In this document: in pieces, positions 55,506 to 64,000 of the stretch
Layout of the letters: each line of letters opens with the position of its first letter
Numbering within the stretch: position 1 is the stretch's first letter
Source: Novosphingobium barchaimii LL02
GTDB lineage: Bacteria > Pseudomonadota > Alphaproteobacteria > Sphingomonadales > Sphingomonadaceae
Direction: 5' to 3'
Length of the DNA stretch: 64,000 bases
Assembly: GCF_001046635.1 (NCBI RefSeq)
Contig: NZ_KQ130452.1
Coordinates: forward strand, 670,668-734,667
Notes under the pieces: model-generated
Database searches by the model: none
The model's input: the letters and a program-made list of their open reading frames with translations, nothing else
What the model was told of the DNA's origin: nothing
Made by a program: the position numbers and the translations under genes

Positions 55506-56900
55506 TCAGCGGTAGCAGACCTTCTTGACTGCCTCGACGACGCGCTTTGCGTCGATCAGGGCCAGCTTTTCGAGGTTCGCGGCGTAAGGCAGCGGCACGT
55601 CCTCGTTGCAGACGCGCACGACCGGCGCGTCGAGGTCGTCGAAGCCTTCCTCCATGCAGATCGCCGAGATTTCGGACGCGATCGAGCAGACGGGGAAGCC
55701 TTCTTCCGCAACGACGAGGCGGTTGGTCTTGGCGAGGCTGGCCAGAACCGTTTCCTTGTCGAGCGGACGCAGGGTGCGAAGGTCGATGACTTCGACATCG
55801 AGGCCTTCTTCCGCCAGCGTCTCGGCGGCTTCGAGCGCGAGGCCGACGCCGATCGAGTAGGACACGATGGTCACGTCCTTGCCTTCGCGCATGACCCGCG
55901 CTTTGCCGATCGGCAGGACGTGGTCGTCAAGTTCAGGCAGTTCGAACGAACGGCCATAGATCAGCTCGTTCTCGAGGAACACGACCGGATCGTCACTGCG
56001 GATCGCGGCCTTGAGCAGCCCCTTGGCGTCCGATGCGTCGTAAGGCGCGATGACCACCAGGCCCGGTACGTTGGCGTACCACGGACCGTAGTTCTGCGAG
56101 TGCTGCGCACCCACGCGCGAAGCCGCGCCGTTGGGACCACGGAACACGATCGGGCAGCGCATCTGGCCGCCGGACATGTAGTTGGTCTTGGCGGCCGAGT
56201 TTATGATGTGGTCGATCGCCTGCATGGCGAAGTTGAACGTCATGAACTCGATGACCGGGCGCAGGCCGCCCATCGCCGCGCCGGTGCCGATGCCGGCAAA
56301 GCCGTACTCGGTGATCGGCGTGTCGATGACACGGGTGGGTCCGAATTCGGCGAGCAACCCTTGCGTCACCTTGTAGGCGCCTTGGTACTCGGCGACTTCC
56401 TCACCCATCACGAACACGCGGTCGTCGCGGCGCATTTCCTCGGCCATGGCGTCGCGCAGGGCGTCACGCACGGTCGAGGTCTTCATGTTGGTGCCGTGCG
56501 GCACTTCGGGGCCGCGAGGCGTCTTGATGTCGCTGTGGAGGTTGGCCGTGCCGCTTTCGGCGGGCTTCTTGTCCTCAGCGGGCTTTTCACCGGACTGGGG
56601 CGCTTCGGCAGACTCTTCGGCCTTGGCGGCAGGCGCCTCGACGGAAGATGCGTCTTCGCCTTCGCCGGCCAGAACCGCGATCACGGTGCCGACCTTCACG
56701 CCCTCGGTACCTTCGGCAACGAGAATCTTGCCGACCACGCCTTCGTCGATGGATTCGAATTCCATCGTGGCTTTATCAGTCTCGATTTCGGCGAGAATGT
56801 CGCCGGAGGAGACCTCGTCGCCTTCCTTGACCAGCCACTTGGCCAGCTTGCCCTCTTCCATCGTCGGGGAGAGAGCGGGCATCTTCAGTTCGATCGCCAT
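55506..56900 (-). CDS. pdhB: Pyruvate dehydrogenase E1 component subunit beta with lipoyl domain
   Basis: 464 residues. The N-terminal biotinyl/lipoyl domain ([20 protein letters not shown], about 5-24) has lipoyl-Lys43 in [11 protein letters not shown] linker rich in Ala/Glu follows, then the transketolase-like E1 beta core ([53 protein letters not shown]). It pairs with PdhA to decarboxylate pyruvate. The lipoyl-E1 beta fusion is typical of alphaproteobacteria. Its ATG is 1 nt from the pdhA stop, so the two are coupled. Confidence 0.96.
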   Translation of the reverse strand: MAIELKMPALSPTMEEGKLAKWLVKEGDEVSSGDILAEIETDKATMEFESIDEGVVGKILVAEGTEGVKVGTVIAVLAGEGEDASSVEAPAAKAEESAEAPQSGEKPAEDKKPAESGTANLHSDIKTPRGPEVPHGTNMKTSTVRDALRDAMAEEMRRDDRVFVMGEEVAEYQGAYKVTQGLLAEFGPTRVIDTPITEYGFAGIGTGAAMGGLRPVIEFMTFNFAMQAIDHIINSAAKTNYMSGGQMRCPIVFRGPNGAASRVGAQHSQNYGPWYANVPGLVVIAPYDASDAKGLLKAAIRSDDPVVFLENELIYGRSFELPELDDHVLPIGKARVMREGKDVTIVSYSIGVGLALEAAETLAEEGLDVEVIDLRTLRPLDKETVLASLAKTNRLVVAEEGFPVCSIASEISAICMEEGFDDLDAPVVRVCNEDVPLPYAANLEKLALIDAKRVVEAVKKVCYR

Positions 56901-56901
56901 C

Positions 56902-57984
56902 TCAGTAGCTCTCCACCAGAACGTCGGTATATAGTTCGGAAGCCACCGGCTCCGGCGAATTCTCGGCGAAGTCTGCCGACTGGGCGACCTGCGAGCGCAC
57001 GCGCTTGTCGAGTTCCTTGAGGCTTTCCTCAGTCACGCCCATGCCCATCAGTTCCGCCTTGGCATGCTCGATCGGATCGCGCTTCTCGCGCACGTCCTGA
57101 ACTTCCTCACGGCTGCGGTACTTGGCCGGATCGGACATCGAGTGGCCACGGTAGCGGTAGGTATTCAGTTCCATGAGAACCGGGCCATTGCCGCCGCGCA
57201 CGTATTCGAGGGCGACTTCGGCAGCCTTGCGGACTTCCAGAACGTCCATGCCGTCAACCGACATGCCGGGGATCCGGAACGCGGTGCCGCGGCGGTGGAA
57301 ATGCGTCTCGGCAGAGCCGCGCTTTACCGCGGTGCCCATGGCGTAGCCGTTGTTCTCGATCACGAAGATGATCGGCAGCTTCCACAGGGCAGCCATGTTG
57401 AAGCTCTCGTAGACCTGGCCCTGGTTGGCCGCGCCATCGCCGAAGTAGGCCATCGCGACGCCGCCGTCTTCACGGTACTTGTGCGCGAAGGCGAGGCCTG
57501 CGCCCAGCGAGACCTGCGCACCGACGATGCCGTGCCCGCCGTAGAAGCGATGCTCCACGGAGAACATGTGCATCGAGCCGCCCTTGCCCTTCGAGATACC
57601 GGCTTCACGGCCGGTCAACTCGGCCATGATGACCTTGGGGTCGATGCCGTAGGCGAGCATGTGGCCGTGGTCGCGGTAACCGGTGATGACCGAGTCCTTC
57701 GACCCGTCGAGCGCCGACTGCAGACCAACGGCAACCGCTTCCTGACCGATGTAGAGATGGCAGAAGCCGCCGATCAGGCCCAAGCCGTAAAGCTGGCCGG
57801 CCTTTTCCTCGAAGCGGCGGATCAGCAGCATCTGCTCGTAAAAGTGGAGCAGTTCTTCCTTGGAAGGTTCGTAACGCTTATCAGCGTCCAGAGCGGCCTG
57901 GAGGCTGTGCAGCGCGAAATCCTCGTCAGTTGAGGCGTCTGCGACAGTGGCCGTTTCGGCTACCGGAGTCTTTGCTTTGGGCAA
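56902..57984 (-). CDS. pdhA: Pyruvate dehydrogenase E1 component subunit alpha
   Basis: 360 residues. ThDP-binding motif [31 protein letters not shown] carries the GDG...NN signature, and [11 protein letters not shown] precedes the [22 protein letters not shown] stretch. The phosphorylation-loop region [14 protein letters not shown] is conserved. It decarboxylates pyruvate with ThDP and passes the hydroxyethyl group to lipoyl domains. It forms a two-gene operon with pdhB. E2 and E3 are not in the window. Confidence 0.97.
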   Translation of the reverse strand: MPKAKTPVAETATVADASTDEDFALHSLQAALDADKRYEPSKEELLHFYEQMLLIRRFEEKAGQLYGLGLIGGFCHLYIGQEAVAVGLQSALDGSKDSVITGYRDHGHMLAYGIDPKVIMAELTGREAGISKGKGGSMHMFSVEHRFYGGHGIVGAQVSLGAGLAFAHKYREDGGVAMAYFGDGAANQGQVYESFNMAALWKLPIIFVIENNGYAMGTAVKRGSAETHFHRRGTAFRIPGMSVDGMDVLEVRKAAEVALEYVRGGNGPVLMELNTYRYRGHSMSDPAKYRSREEVQDVREKRDPIEHAKAELMGMGVTEESLKELDKRVRSQVAQSADFAENSPEPVASELYTDVLVESY

Positions 57985-58154
57985 CGCTTGCTTCCCATCG
58001 TTGGTGCGATCGTTCGGAAGGGCGGTATAGGAACGCCGCTCGAAAAGCGAAAGCGCGGACGATCGAAATTGGCCTGCGAACGTGGACTATTTTGCAACTA
58101 GACTTGCAAAAATCGGCATTGTTACGTGCCAGTCACGACAGCGACACGCGCCCG

Positions 58155-58466
58155 TCAGGGCAGCTGCATCACCATCTCGTCCGGACGCGCGACATTGAGA
58201 TGGCTACGAACAAGCTCACCTGCAAGGTCGGGGTCCATGTTCTGCGGATTGAGCAGCGCGACGCGATTCTTCAGACGGTCGCGCTCGGCCTGAAGTTCAA
58301 CGAGCTTGGCGCGGCGTTCTTCGAGCAGATGTTGATTCTCGCCCCAGGCAAGCAGACCACTGGGCCCGGCGACGCAGTAGAGGCCCATGAGCAACAGCAC
58401 GGCAAGGGCAAGGCCCTGCACGAGTCGCTCTCTGGCAATGTTCGCTTCCTGTCGCACGGTTCGCAT
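58155..58466 (-). CDS. ftsB: Septum formation initiator, FtsB/DivIC-like
   Basis: The 103-residue protein has one membrane helix (GLALAVLLLMGLYCVAGPSGLL, about 18-39) and a coiled coil (QHLLEERRAKLVELQAERDRLKNRVALL, about 45-72). FtsB forms a trimer with FtsQ and FtsL at the division septum. It lies upstream of pdhA in the same direction, 170 bp away, a neighbourhood common in alphaproteobacteria (eno-ftsB-pdhA). Confidence 0.9.
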   Translation of the reverse strand: MRTVRQEANIARERLVQGLALAVLLLMGLYCVAGPSGLLAWGENQHLLEERRAKLVELQAERDRLKNRVALLNPQNMDPDLAGELVRSHLNVARPDEMVMQLP

Positions 58467-58709
58467 GACTTTATAGAATCACATGTGATTCGTCGTTTCA
58501 AGCCCATTTCTTACTGGATTTCCGCCATTTGCGACAGGTGGAGGCGCGATCAGCAGTGCCATGGCCGTGGGTATAGGTGTTGATAAGTTTTTGTGTTCGG
58601 CCAGTGTGCGCTGCGCGGCGTAAATCCATGCCGTTGTCACCTCCAAATGCTGTGCCCGCAGGGAGGAACGCGGTTTCGCTTAACCGCGCGCCCTGCTAGG
58701 CGCAGCGCC

Positions 58710-60590
58710 ATGTTGACCATACGTGACATCACCGTGCGCCTCGGCGGCCGCACCATTATCGACGGCGCGAGCGCGACTCTGCCCCAGAACGGCAAGATCG
58801 GCCTCATCGGCCGCAACGGCGCGGGCAAGTCCACGCTGGTCAAGGCGATCATTGGCGAACTCGAACCTGACGGCGGCTCGGTGGACATGCCCCGCCGTGC
58901 GCGCCTGGGCTATATCGCGCAGGAAGCCCCTACCGGCACCAAGACCCCGTTCGACGCCGTGGTGGAAGCCGATACCGAGCGTACGCAGCTACTCGCCGAA
59001 GCCGAGACCTGCACCGACCCGCACCGCCTGGGCGACCTTCACGAGCGCCTGATAGCGATCGACGCCTATACCGCCCCTGCCCGCGCAGCCCGCATTCTCG
59101 TCGGCCTTGGCTTCGACGAGGAAATGCAGGGCCGTCCGCTGGACAGCTACTCGGGCGGTTGGAAGATGCGCGTGGCGCTGGCCTCGCTGCTGTTCTCCGA
59201 GCCTGACGTCATGCTGCTCGACGAGCCTTCGAACCACCTCGACCTCGAAGCGACGCTGTGGCTGGAGAACTTCCTCAAGGGCTATCCCAAGACGCTGCTG
59301 GTCATCAGCCACGAGCGCGACCTGCTCAACACCGTGGTCGATCACATCCTGCACCTGCAGCAAGGCAAGCTGACGCTCTACCCCGGCGACTACGACAGCT
59401 TCGAGCGCATCCGCGCCGAACGCGCGGCCCAGGCCGAAGCGGCGCGCGCCAGTCAGGACGCCCAGCGCAAGAAGCTGTCGGAATACGTCGCGAAAAATTC
59501 GGCCCGCGCTTCGACCGCCAAGCAGGCGCAATCGCGCGCCAAGATGTTGGCCAAAATGCAGCCCATCGCCTCGATGGCCGAAGATCCCTCGCTCAGCTTC
59601 GACTTTCCCAGCCCCGACGAACTGCGTCCGCCGCTGGTTACGCTGGACCTTGCCGCAGTAGGCTATGAAGAAGACAAGCCGATCCTGCGCCGCCTCAACC
59701 TGCGCATCGATCCCGAGGACCGCATCGCGCTGCTGGGCCGAAACGGCAACGGCAAGACCACGCTGGCGCGCCTGCTGGCCCGCCAGCTTGATCCGATGGA
59801 AGGGTCGCTGACCTTCTCGCCCAAGATCCGCATCGGCTACTTCACGCAGTATCAGGTGGAGGAACTGCCCAGCAATTCCACGCCGCTGGAACTGATGACG
59901 CGGGCGATGGACGGCAAGCCCACGGTCGCCGTGCGCGGCCAGCTTGGCCGTTTCGGCTTCTCGGGCAACCGTGCCACTTCGGTGACCGGTACGCTCTCGG
60001 GCGGTGAGCGCGCAAGGTTGGCGCTGGCGCTGGTGACGCGCGACGCGCCGCACATGCTGATCCTCGACGAACCGACCAACCACCTTGACGTCGACGCCCG
60101 CGAAGCGCTGGTTCAGGCGCTCAACGCGTTCGACGGCGCCGTCATCCTCGTCAGCCACGACCGTCACATGGTCGAACTGGTCGCGGACCGGCTGGTGCTG
60201 GTCGATGGCGGTGTGGCCGAAAACTACGACGGCTCGATGGAGGACTACGTCGACTTCGTGCTGGGCCGCAACCAGCCCAAGTCCGGCGGCGCTGAAGGCA
60301 AGGCCAGTGGCGGCGCCAAGAAGTCCGGCGCCGTCGCGCGTGAGGAACTCAAAGCCCTGCGCAAGAAGGTCACCGCCGCCGAAACGCGCATGAAGCGCCA
60401 GCAGGCGCAGCTTGCCGAGATCGACGCCGCGCTTGCCAATCCGGGTTCGGGCAAGGGCGACCTCAAGGGCGTGGCGATCGGCGAACTGGGCAAGCGCCAT
60501 GCCGCTTGCACCGCCGATCTGGAACAGGCCGAGACCGAGTGGCTTGAGGTCAACGAGGTTCTCGAAACCCTGATGGGCCGCGGCAAGTGA
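58710..60590 (+). CDS. ABC-F family ATP-binding protein
   Basis: 626 residues from ATG 58710, with two ABC domains and no membrane part. Walker A 1 is GRNGAGKST, signature 1 YSGGWKMR, Walker B 1 VMLLDEPSNHLDLE. Walker A 2 is GRNGNGKTT, signature 2 LSGGERARLALAL, Walker B 2 MLILDEPTNHLDVD. The linker helix pair lies between (SEYVAKNSARASTAKQAQSRAK). A coiled coil (LKALRKKVTAAETRMKRQQAQLAEID) ends it, as in Uup/YheS. It acts on ribosomes or DNA repair. The next gene overlaps by 4 nt. Confidence 0.94.
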   Translation: MLTIRDITVRLGGRTIIDGASATLPQNGKIGLIGRNGAGKSTLVKAIIGELEPDGGSVDMPRRARLGYIAQEAPTGTKTPFDAVVEADTERTQLLAEAETCTDPHRLGDLHERLIAIDAYTAPARAARILVGLGFDEEMQGRPLDSYSGGWKMRVALASLLFSEPDVMLLDEPSNHLDLEATLWLENFLKGYPKTLLVISHERDLLNTVVDHILHLQQGKLTLYPGDYDSFERIRAERAAQAEAARASQDAQRKKLSEYVAKNSARASTAKQAQSRAKMLAKMQPIASMAEDPSLSFDFPSPDELRPPLVTLDLAAVGYEEDKPILRRLNLRIDPEDRIALLGRNGNGKTTLARLLARQLDPMEGSLTFSPKIRIGYFTQYQVEELPSNSTPLELMTRAMDGKPTVAVRGQLGRFGFSGNRATSVTGTLSGGERARLALALVTRDAPHMLILDEPTNHLDVDAREALVQALNAFDGAVILVSHDRHMVELVADRLVLVDGGVAENYDGSMEDYVDFVLGRNQPKSGGAEGKASGGAKKSGAVAREELKALRKKVTAAETRMKRQQAQLAEIDAALANPGSGKGDLKGVAIGELGKRHAACTADLEQAETEWLEVNEVLETLMGRGK

Positions 60591-61048
60591 GCGTAGCTTT
60601 CCGCCGTGACGGGGACGAGGAGCACCTCGAGCCCAAGTTCGAAGTGCCCATCCCGCCGGGGCCGAACCTCGTCACGCAGCGCGGCCTTGAGATGATTGGG
60701 TCGCGGATCAGCGAGTTGACGGCCAAAGTTGCCGAGCTTTCGGAAGAAACCGCGCTGAACACCGCCAAGCGCGACTTGCGCTACTGGCGCGCGCGGCGGG
60801 ATACGGCCAAAGTGCAGCCAGAACCTTCTGGCCCAAAAGCGATGTTCGGCTGCCGAGTGCGTTTCGCCCTCGACGGCAAGGCTCGCGAAATCACCATCGT
60901 CGGCCATGACGAGGCCGAACCGGCTGCGGGCCGACTTGCTTTTACTGCGCCGCTGGCCCGCGCGGTGCTGGGAGCGGAAGTCGGCGAATTCGTCGACTTC
61001 AATGGCCGGGAAGAGGCGATCGAAGTGCTGGAGATCGCGGTAGGTTGA
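60587..61048 (+). CDS. GreA/GreB family transcript-cleavage-factor-like protein
   Basis: The 153-residue protein starts at a GTG overlapping the ABC-F stop (GTGA). The coiled-coil N-terminus (LEMIGSRISELTAKVAELSEET) and C-terminal FKBP-like GreA_GreB domain (GCRVRFALDGKAREITIVGHDEAEP, FTAPLARAVLGAEVGEFVDF) fit. The acidic DDE-type tip used for RNA cleavage is not obvious, so it may be a regulator such as Rnk or GreB-like protein. Position after ABC-F is notable. Confidence 0.85.
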   Translation: MSVAFRRDGDEEHLEPKFEVPIPPGPNLVTQRGLEMIGSRISELTAKVAELSEETALNTAKRDLRYWRARRDTAKVQPEPSGPKAMFGCRVRFALDGKAREITIVGHDEAEPAAGRLAFTAPLARAVLGAEVGEFVDFNGREEAIEVLEIAVG

Positions 61049-61098
61049 CCCGACCGTCCCGGACCTGATCCGGCACGACGCGATCTACATCAGACATG

Positions 61099-61134
61099 AA
61101 AAGCCCGGCATCACCAAGGTGATGCCGGGCTTTT
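61099..61134. terminator. Bidirectional terminator between GreA-like and DEAD helicase genes
   Basis: A perfect 17-bp palindromic stem (AAAAGCCCGGCATCACC and its complement, 2-nt loop) carries A- and T-runs at both sides. It serves both convergent genes. Confidence 0.92.
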
Positions 61135-61158
61135 CATTTAACGGGCCTGCCGGCCTGA

Positions 61159-62952
61159 TCAGTCGCGGCCGCCCTTGCGGGGCTTCTTGTGGAACGGCTT
61201 GCCGCCGCCACCGGGTCCACCAGCGGGGCGCGGGCGGAAGGACGACTGACCCTCTCCGCCTTCGCTGCGCGGATAGCCATTGCCCTGCGGACGACGGCCA
61301 CGCCCCTGCGGACCCTCGCGGTCGCGGCTGCGATGTTTGGCAACGTCGCGGGGTGCTTCGGCCGAACGCTCGATCAGGATGGTCGATTCGTATTCGCCGT
61401 CATCATGGCTGGCAGTGCGCTGCACGGATGCGGCGAACTGGTCGGCCAGGGCAACCGGAATCTGGAAGTGCGTCTGATCGGCCGAAATGCGGATCTGGCC
61501 CACGGCGTCACGGGTAACGTGACCACGGCGGCAAAGCACCGGCAGAATCCAGCGCGCTTCGGCGTTCTGCTGACGGCCCACATCCATGCTGAACCATACC
61601 ACGTCGTCGAAACCGGGACGGTGACGCGGCTCGCGGCTTTCCGGCGTATTCCCGATCAGTTCCTCGGGCTGCGGCATGGCGGCGCGGTGCGCGATCACGA
61701 GAGCAGCGGCGAGATCCTCGGCGCTGACCTTTTCCAGCAGCACACGGGCGATCTCGCGATCGTCTTCCTCGGCCTCAACGGGGGCGAGGAGCTTTTCCAT
61801 GAGACGCTCACGGTCCTGCGCACGGATCGATTCCAGCGTCGGCGCTTCGCCCCACTCTGCTTCGATGCGCGCGCCGCGCAGCATCATTTCGACCCGGCGG
61901 CGGCGCGGATACGGAACCAGGATCACGGCAGTACCCTTACGACCCGCGCGGCCGGTACGGCCCGAGCGGTGCTGCAGGGTTTCCGCATCGCGCGGAATTT
62001 CGACGTGAACGACGAGGGTCAGCGTGGGCAGATCGATACCGCGCGCGGCAACATCGGTGGCGACGCAGACGCGGGCACGGCGGTCACGAAGTGCCTGAAG
62101 CGCGTTGTTACGCTCGTTCTGCGAGTGCTCACCCGACAGGGCAACGGCAGAGAAGCCGCGCTCGACCAGGGTCGCGTGCAGGTGCTTCACGTTGTCGCGC
62201 GTGGCGCAGAACAGGATCGCGGTTTCGGCGTCGTGGAAACGCAGCAGGTTGACCACCGCGCGCTCGATGTCGGACGGGGCGACGGTGACGGCCTTGTAGG
62301 CGATGTCGCCGTGACCACGGTTTTCACCAACGGTCGAGATGCGCAGCGCGTTCTTCTGGTAACGCTGGGCCAGCGCCTCGATCGGGCGCGGCATCGTTGC
62401 CGAGAACAGCAGCGTGCGGCGGCCTTCCGGGGTCGCATCGAGGATTTCCTCGAGATCGTCGCGGAAGCCCATGTCGAGCATCTCGTCAGCTTCGTCCAGG
62501 ACGATGGCGCGCAGGCCCGAGAGGTTGAGCTTGCCGCGCTCGAGGTGGTCGCGCAGGCGTCCCGGCGTGCCGACGACGATGGTCGCGCCGCGTTCGAGCG
62601 CACGGCGCTCCTTCACGGGGTCCATGCCGCCAACGCAGGTGACGATGCGCGCGCCGGTCTTGGCGTAGAGCCATTCCAGTTCGCGGCTGACCTGCTGGGC
62701 CAGTTCGCGGGTCGGGGCGATGGCCAGTGCCAGCGGACCTTCCGAGTAGGGAATGCGGCCATCTTCGAGCAATTCGTCGGCAATCGCGAGGCCGAAAGCC
62801 ACGGTCTTGCCCGAGCCGGTCTGCGCGGAGACGACGAGATCGCGGCTGCGTGCTTCGTCCTCGGTCACCGCGGTCTGGACCGGCGTGAGCGTTTCGTAGC
62901 CATGCGCTGCGAGAGCCTCGGCGAGAGGCTGGGGGAGGTTTGTAAATGTCAT
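61159..62952 (-). CDS. DEAD-box RNA helicase with DbpA-type RNA-binding domain
   Basis: 597 residues from ATG 62952. Motif I AQTGSGKT, II DEADEMLD, III SAT, VI HRSGRTGRAG and the Q-motif start (FTNLPQPLAEALAAHGYETLTPVQ) are all present. The DbpA/CsdA-type C-terminal RNA-binding domain covers RRGHVTRDAVGQIRISADQTHFQI, and an Arg/Gly-rich tail ends in KPFHKKPRKGGRD. It unwinds structured RNA in ribosome assembly or cold shock. Its stop is 24 bp from a strong bidirectional terminator. Confidence 0.95.
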   Translation of the reverse strand: MTFTNLPQPLAEALAAHGYETLTPVQTAVTEDEARSRDLVVSAQTGSGKTVAFGLAIADELLEDGRIPYSEGPLALAIAPTRELAQQVSRELEWLYAKTGARIVTCVGGMDPVKERRALERGATIVVGTPGRLRDHLERGKLNLSGLRAIVLDEADEMLDMGFRDDLEEILDATPEGRRTLLFSATMPRPIEALAQRYQKNALRISTVGENRGHGDIAYKAVTVAPSDIERAVVNLLRFHDAETAILFCATRDNVKHLHATLVERGFSAVALSGEHSQNERNNALQALRDRRARVCVATDVAARGIDLPTLTLVVHVEIPRDAETLQHRSGRTGRAGRKGTAVILVPYPRRRRVEMMLRGARIEAEWGEAPTLESIRAQDRERLMEKLLAPVEAEEDDREIARVLLEKVSAEDLAAALVIAHRAAMPQPEELIGNTPESREPRHRPGFDDVVWFSMDVGRQQNAEARWILPVLCRRGHVTRDAVGQIRISADQTHFQIPVALADQFAASVQRTASHDDGEYESTILIERSAEAPRDVAKHRSRDREGPQGRGRRPQGNGYPRSEGGEGQSSFRPRPAGGPGGGGKPFHKKPRKGGRD

Positions 62953-63122
62953 AACGGGCAAATGAATCCTGCCGCAGTAAGCGGCCTAATGGAGCGTAGA
63001 AAGGGCTGCGAGGGCACCTTCATACGGCGCCAGTCGGCCGCCCATAGACGAAACCGCGCGAATTTGCGCGCACCAAATTCACTTTCGCGTGAAATCGTTG
63101 CTCATGCCCGCCGTGCGGAGGC

Positions 63123-63338
63123 TCACTTCCACTCCGGCCAGAGGCGCCGGGAAGGCGGTTTTGCATCCGAATCCTTCTCGGGCAACTGGTCGAAACTAGG
63201 CTGAAATCCGAGCAGGACGTACATTTCCCGCTCAAGGTACGGCGCCGCGTCGCCCGCGCTCATGTCGACCCGGGCGCATTCGCCCAGACCTGGCAGGATC
63301 GTGCGAAAAAGTCCTTTGCGTACAGTGCTTACGCGCAT
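63123..63338 (-). CDS. Hypothetical 71-residue protein
   Basis: The minus-strand frame from ATG 63338 reads MRVSTVRKGLFRTILPGL, then CARVDMSAGDAAPYLEREMYVLLGFQPSFDQLP. Composition looks natural, but I know no family. A plus-strand frame from ATG 63337 (58 residues, Arg-rich, ends 63513) starts on nearly the same bases. Only one is likely to be real. No ribosome site is clear for either. Confidence 0.45.
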   Translation of the reverse strand: MRVSTVRKGLFRTILPGLGECARVDMSAGDAAPYLEREMYVLLGFQPSFDQLPEKDSDAKPPSRRLWPEWK

Positions 63339-63522
63339 GACAGATACACCCCTGGATTTATTGGCCGGCTCATTGTGCGGGCCGCTAACGATCCGGCGAC
63401 CGGCGATCAAGCCGGCCGGAAGACTGTCATATTCCCGCAAGAGAGGCAACAGGATAGGCCAGCGCCCCGCAGCGCCACATCCGCTTGAGATCGCCGCCCG
63501 TTCATGTCCATAAATATCAGGC

Positions 63523-64000
63523 ATGAATCGTAACCCATCCTCAGCCCCGATCGGGGAACTCGTCGCCGCGGACCCCGCCCGCGCGCTTCCCGTGCTGCGA
63601 GATATCCTCCTGCGCGATGGAGATAACGCGCCGGCCTATCGGCTGCTGGGCCGCGCCCTGCGCGCACTGGGCCGGGAAGCGGAGGCTAGGCTGGCGGAAG
63701 CGGAGGCTGTGCGCGCTTCGGCGCATGACCCGGCGCTGATCGCCATTGCCCGTGCCATGATCGTCAATGACCTGCCCGCCGCAGAAGGCCTGCTGCGCCA
63801 GCGGCTGCGCGAACAGCCTACCGATGTCGCCGCGATCCGCATGATGGCCGAACTGGCGGGCAGAATCGGTCGTTACCGCGATGCCGAGGCTCTGCTGCGC
63901 CGCGCGCTGGAACTGGCGCCCGGTTTTGTCGCGGCGCGGGCGAACCTTGCCACCGTGCTCTACAAACAGAACCGCTTCCCCGACGCGGTCAGCGAACTCG
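63523..64000 (+). CDS. Tetratricopeptide-repeat protein, 5' part
   Basis: The frame opens at ATG 63523 and runs off the right edge after 159 codons. Repeats like PAYRLLGRALRALGREAEARLAEAEA and RYRDADALLRRALELAPGFVAARANLATVLYKQNRFPDAV-type segments (last repeat read from 63860 on) are canonical TPR helices with W/L-A-x-P spacing. Proteins that start this way in sphingomonads often carry a C-terminal sulfotransferase domain, but that part is outside the window. No strong ribosome site. Confidence 0.75.
   Translation, partial: MNRNPSSAPIGELVAADPARALPVLRDILLRDGDNAPAYRLLGRALRALGREAEARLAEAEAVRASAHDPALIAIARAMIVNDLPAAEGLLRQRLREQPTDVAAIRMMAELAGRIGRYRDAEALLRRALELAPGFVAARANLATVLYKQNRFPDAVSEL

Noticed and set aside
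63337-63513. Plus-strand frame of 58 residues starting MTDTPLDLLAGS
   Set aside because: It starts opposite the minus-strand candidate at 63338; the minus-strand product has more natural composition, so I kept that one with low confidence.

Overview
The window is a GC-rich alphaproteobacterial chromosome segment, most likely from a Sphingomonadales member (Novosphingobium or Sphingobium type). The reasons are the dusB-ntrB-ntrC-ntrY-ntrX-hfq-hflX order, an IspDF fusion, a PDH E1 beta subunit with its own lipoyl domain, a lipA-ratA pair, and TGAGCTTGTCGAAG-type dispersed inverted repeats. The genus is inferred from gene content and not proven.

The left third (1 to about 22.9 kb) looks like accessory DNA ending at a tRNA-Ser gene. 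It carries many redox enzymes: two old yellow enzyme flavoproteins, a peroxiredoxin-like protein, two SDRs, two NmrA-type proteins, an LLM flavoprotein, a TetX-like FAD monooxygenase, a tautomerase, a 6-oxocamphor-hydrolase-like crotonase and an MFS pump. Its regulators are HxlR, YafY/WYL, two AraC types and LysR, and most are transcribed divergently from an oxidoreductase gene. Decayed fragments of a metallo-beta-lactamase-fold gene and an aldo/keto reductase lie at 4.9-5.4 kb. A complete IS66-type element (17696-20302) with 22-bp inverted repeats and a perfect 8-bp target duplication follows. Beyond it are the 3' stump of a second IS66, an excisionase-like HTH gene and a P4-type integrase next to tRNA-Ser(UGA). 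This is the usual layout of a tRNA-borne genomic island end.

The right two thirds is core genome. 23-32 kb holds cell-wall enzymes (MltB-like transglycosylase, RlpA-like SPOR protein, D,D-carboxypeptidase) and then a tightly overlapping operon tmk-holB-metG-tatD-phnP-like-small membrane protein, followed by mazG. 32-42 kb holds the nitrogen-regulation cluster on the minus strand, ending in hfq and hflX. Its hfq encodes two Sm domains in tandem, and its NtrX lacks the sigma-54 contact loop. 42-48 kb holds ispDF, a cinA-like gene, ratA, lipA, a carbonic anhydrase and a secreted helical-repeat protein. 48-64 kb holds gyrA, a DUF952 gene, a lysoplasmalogenase-like gene, trmFO, an EF-hand protein, a squalene/phytoene-synthase-like gene interrupted at a 7-G tract, pdhA-pdhB, an FtsB-like gene, an ABC-F ATPase, a GreA/B-like gene, a DbpA-type DEAD helicase and the start of a TPR gene.

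The most distinctive features are the tandem-domain Hfq, the homopolymer frameshift in the phytoene-synthase-like gene, the apparent N-terminal frameshift in the MFS gene, and the regulator/oxidoreductase-rich island. I saw no CRISPR array, rRNA or toxin-antitoxin pair, and no wholly new multi-gene system that I could defend.
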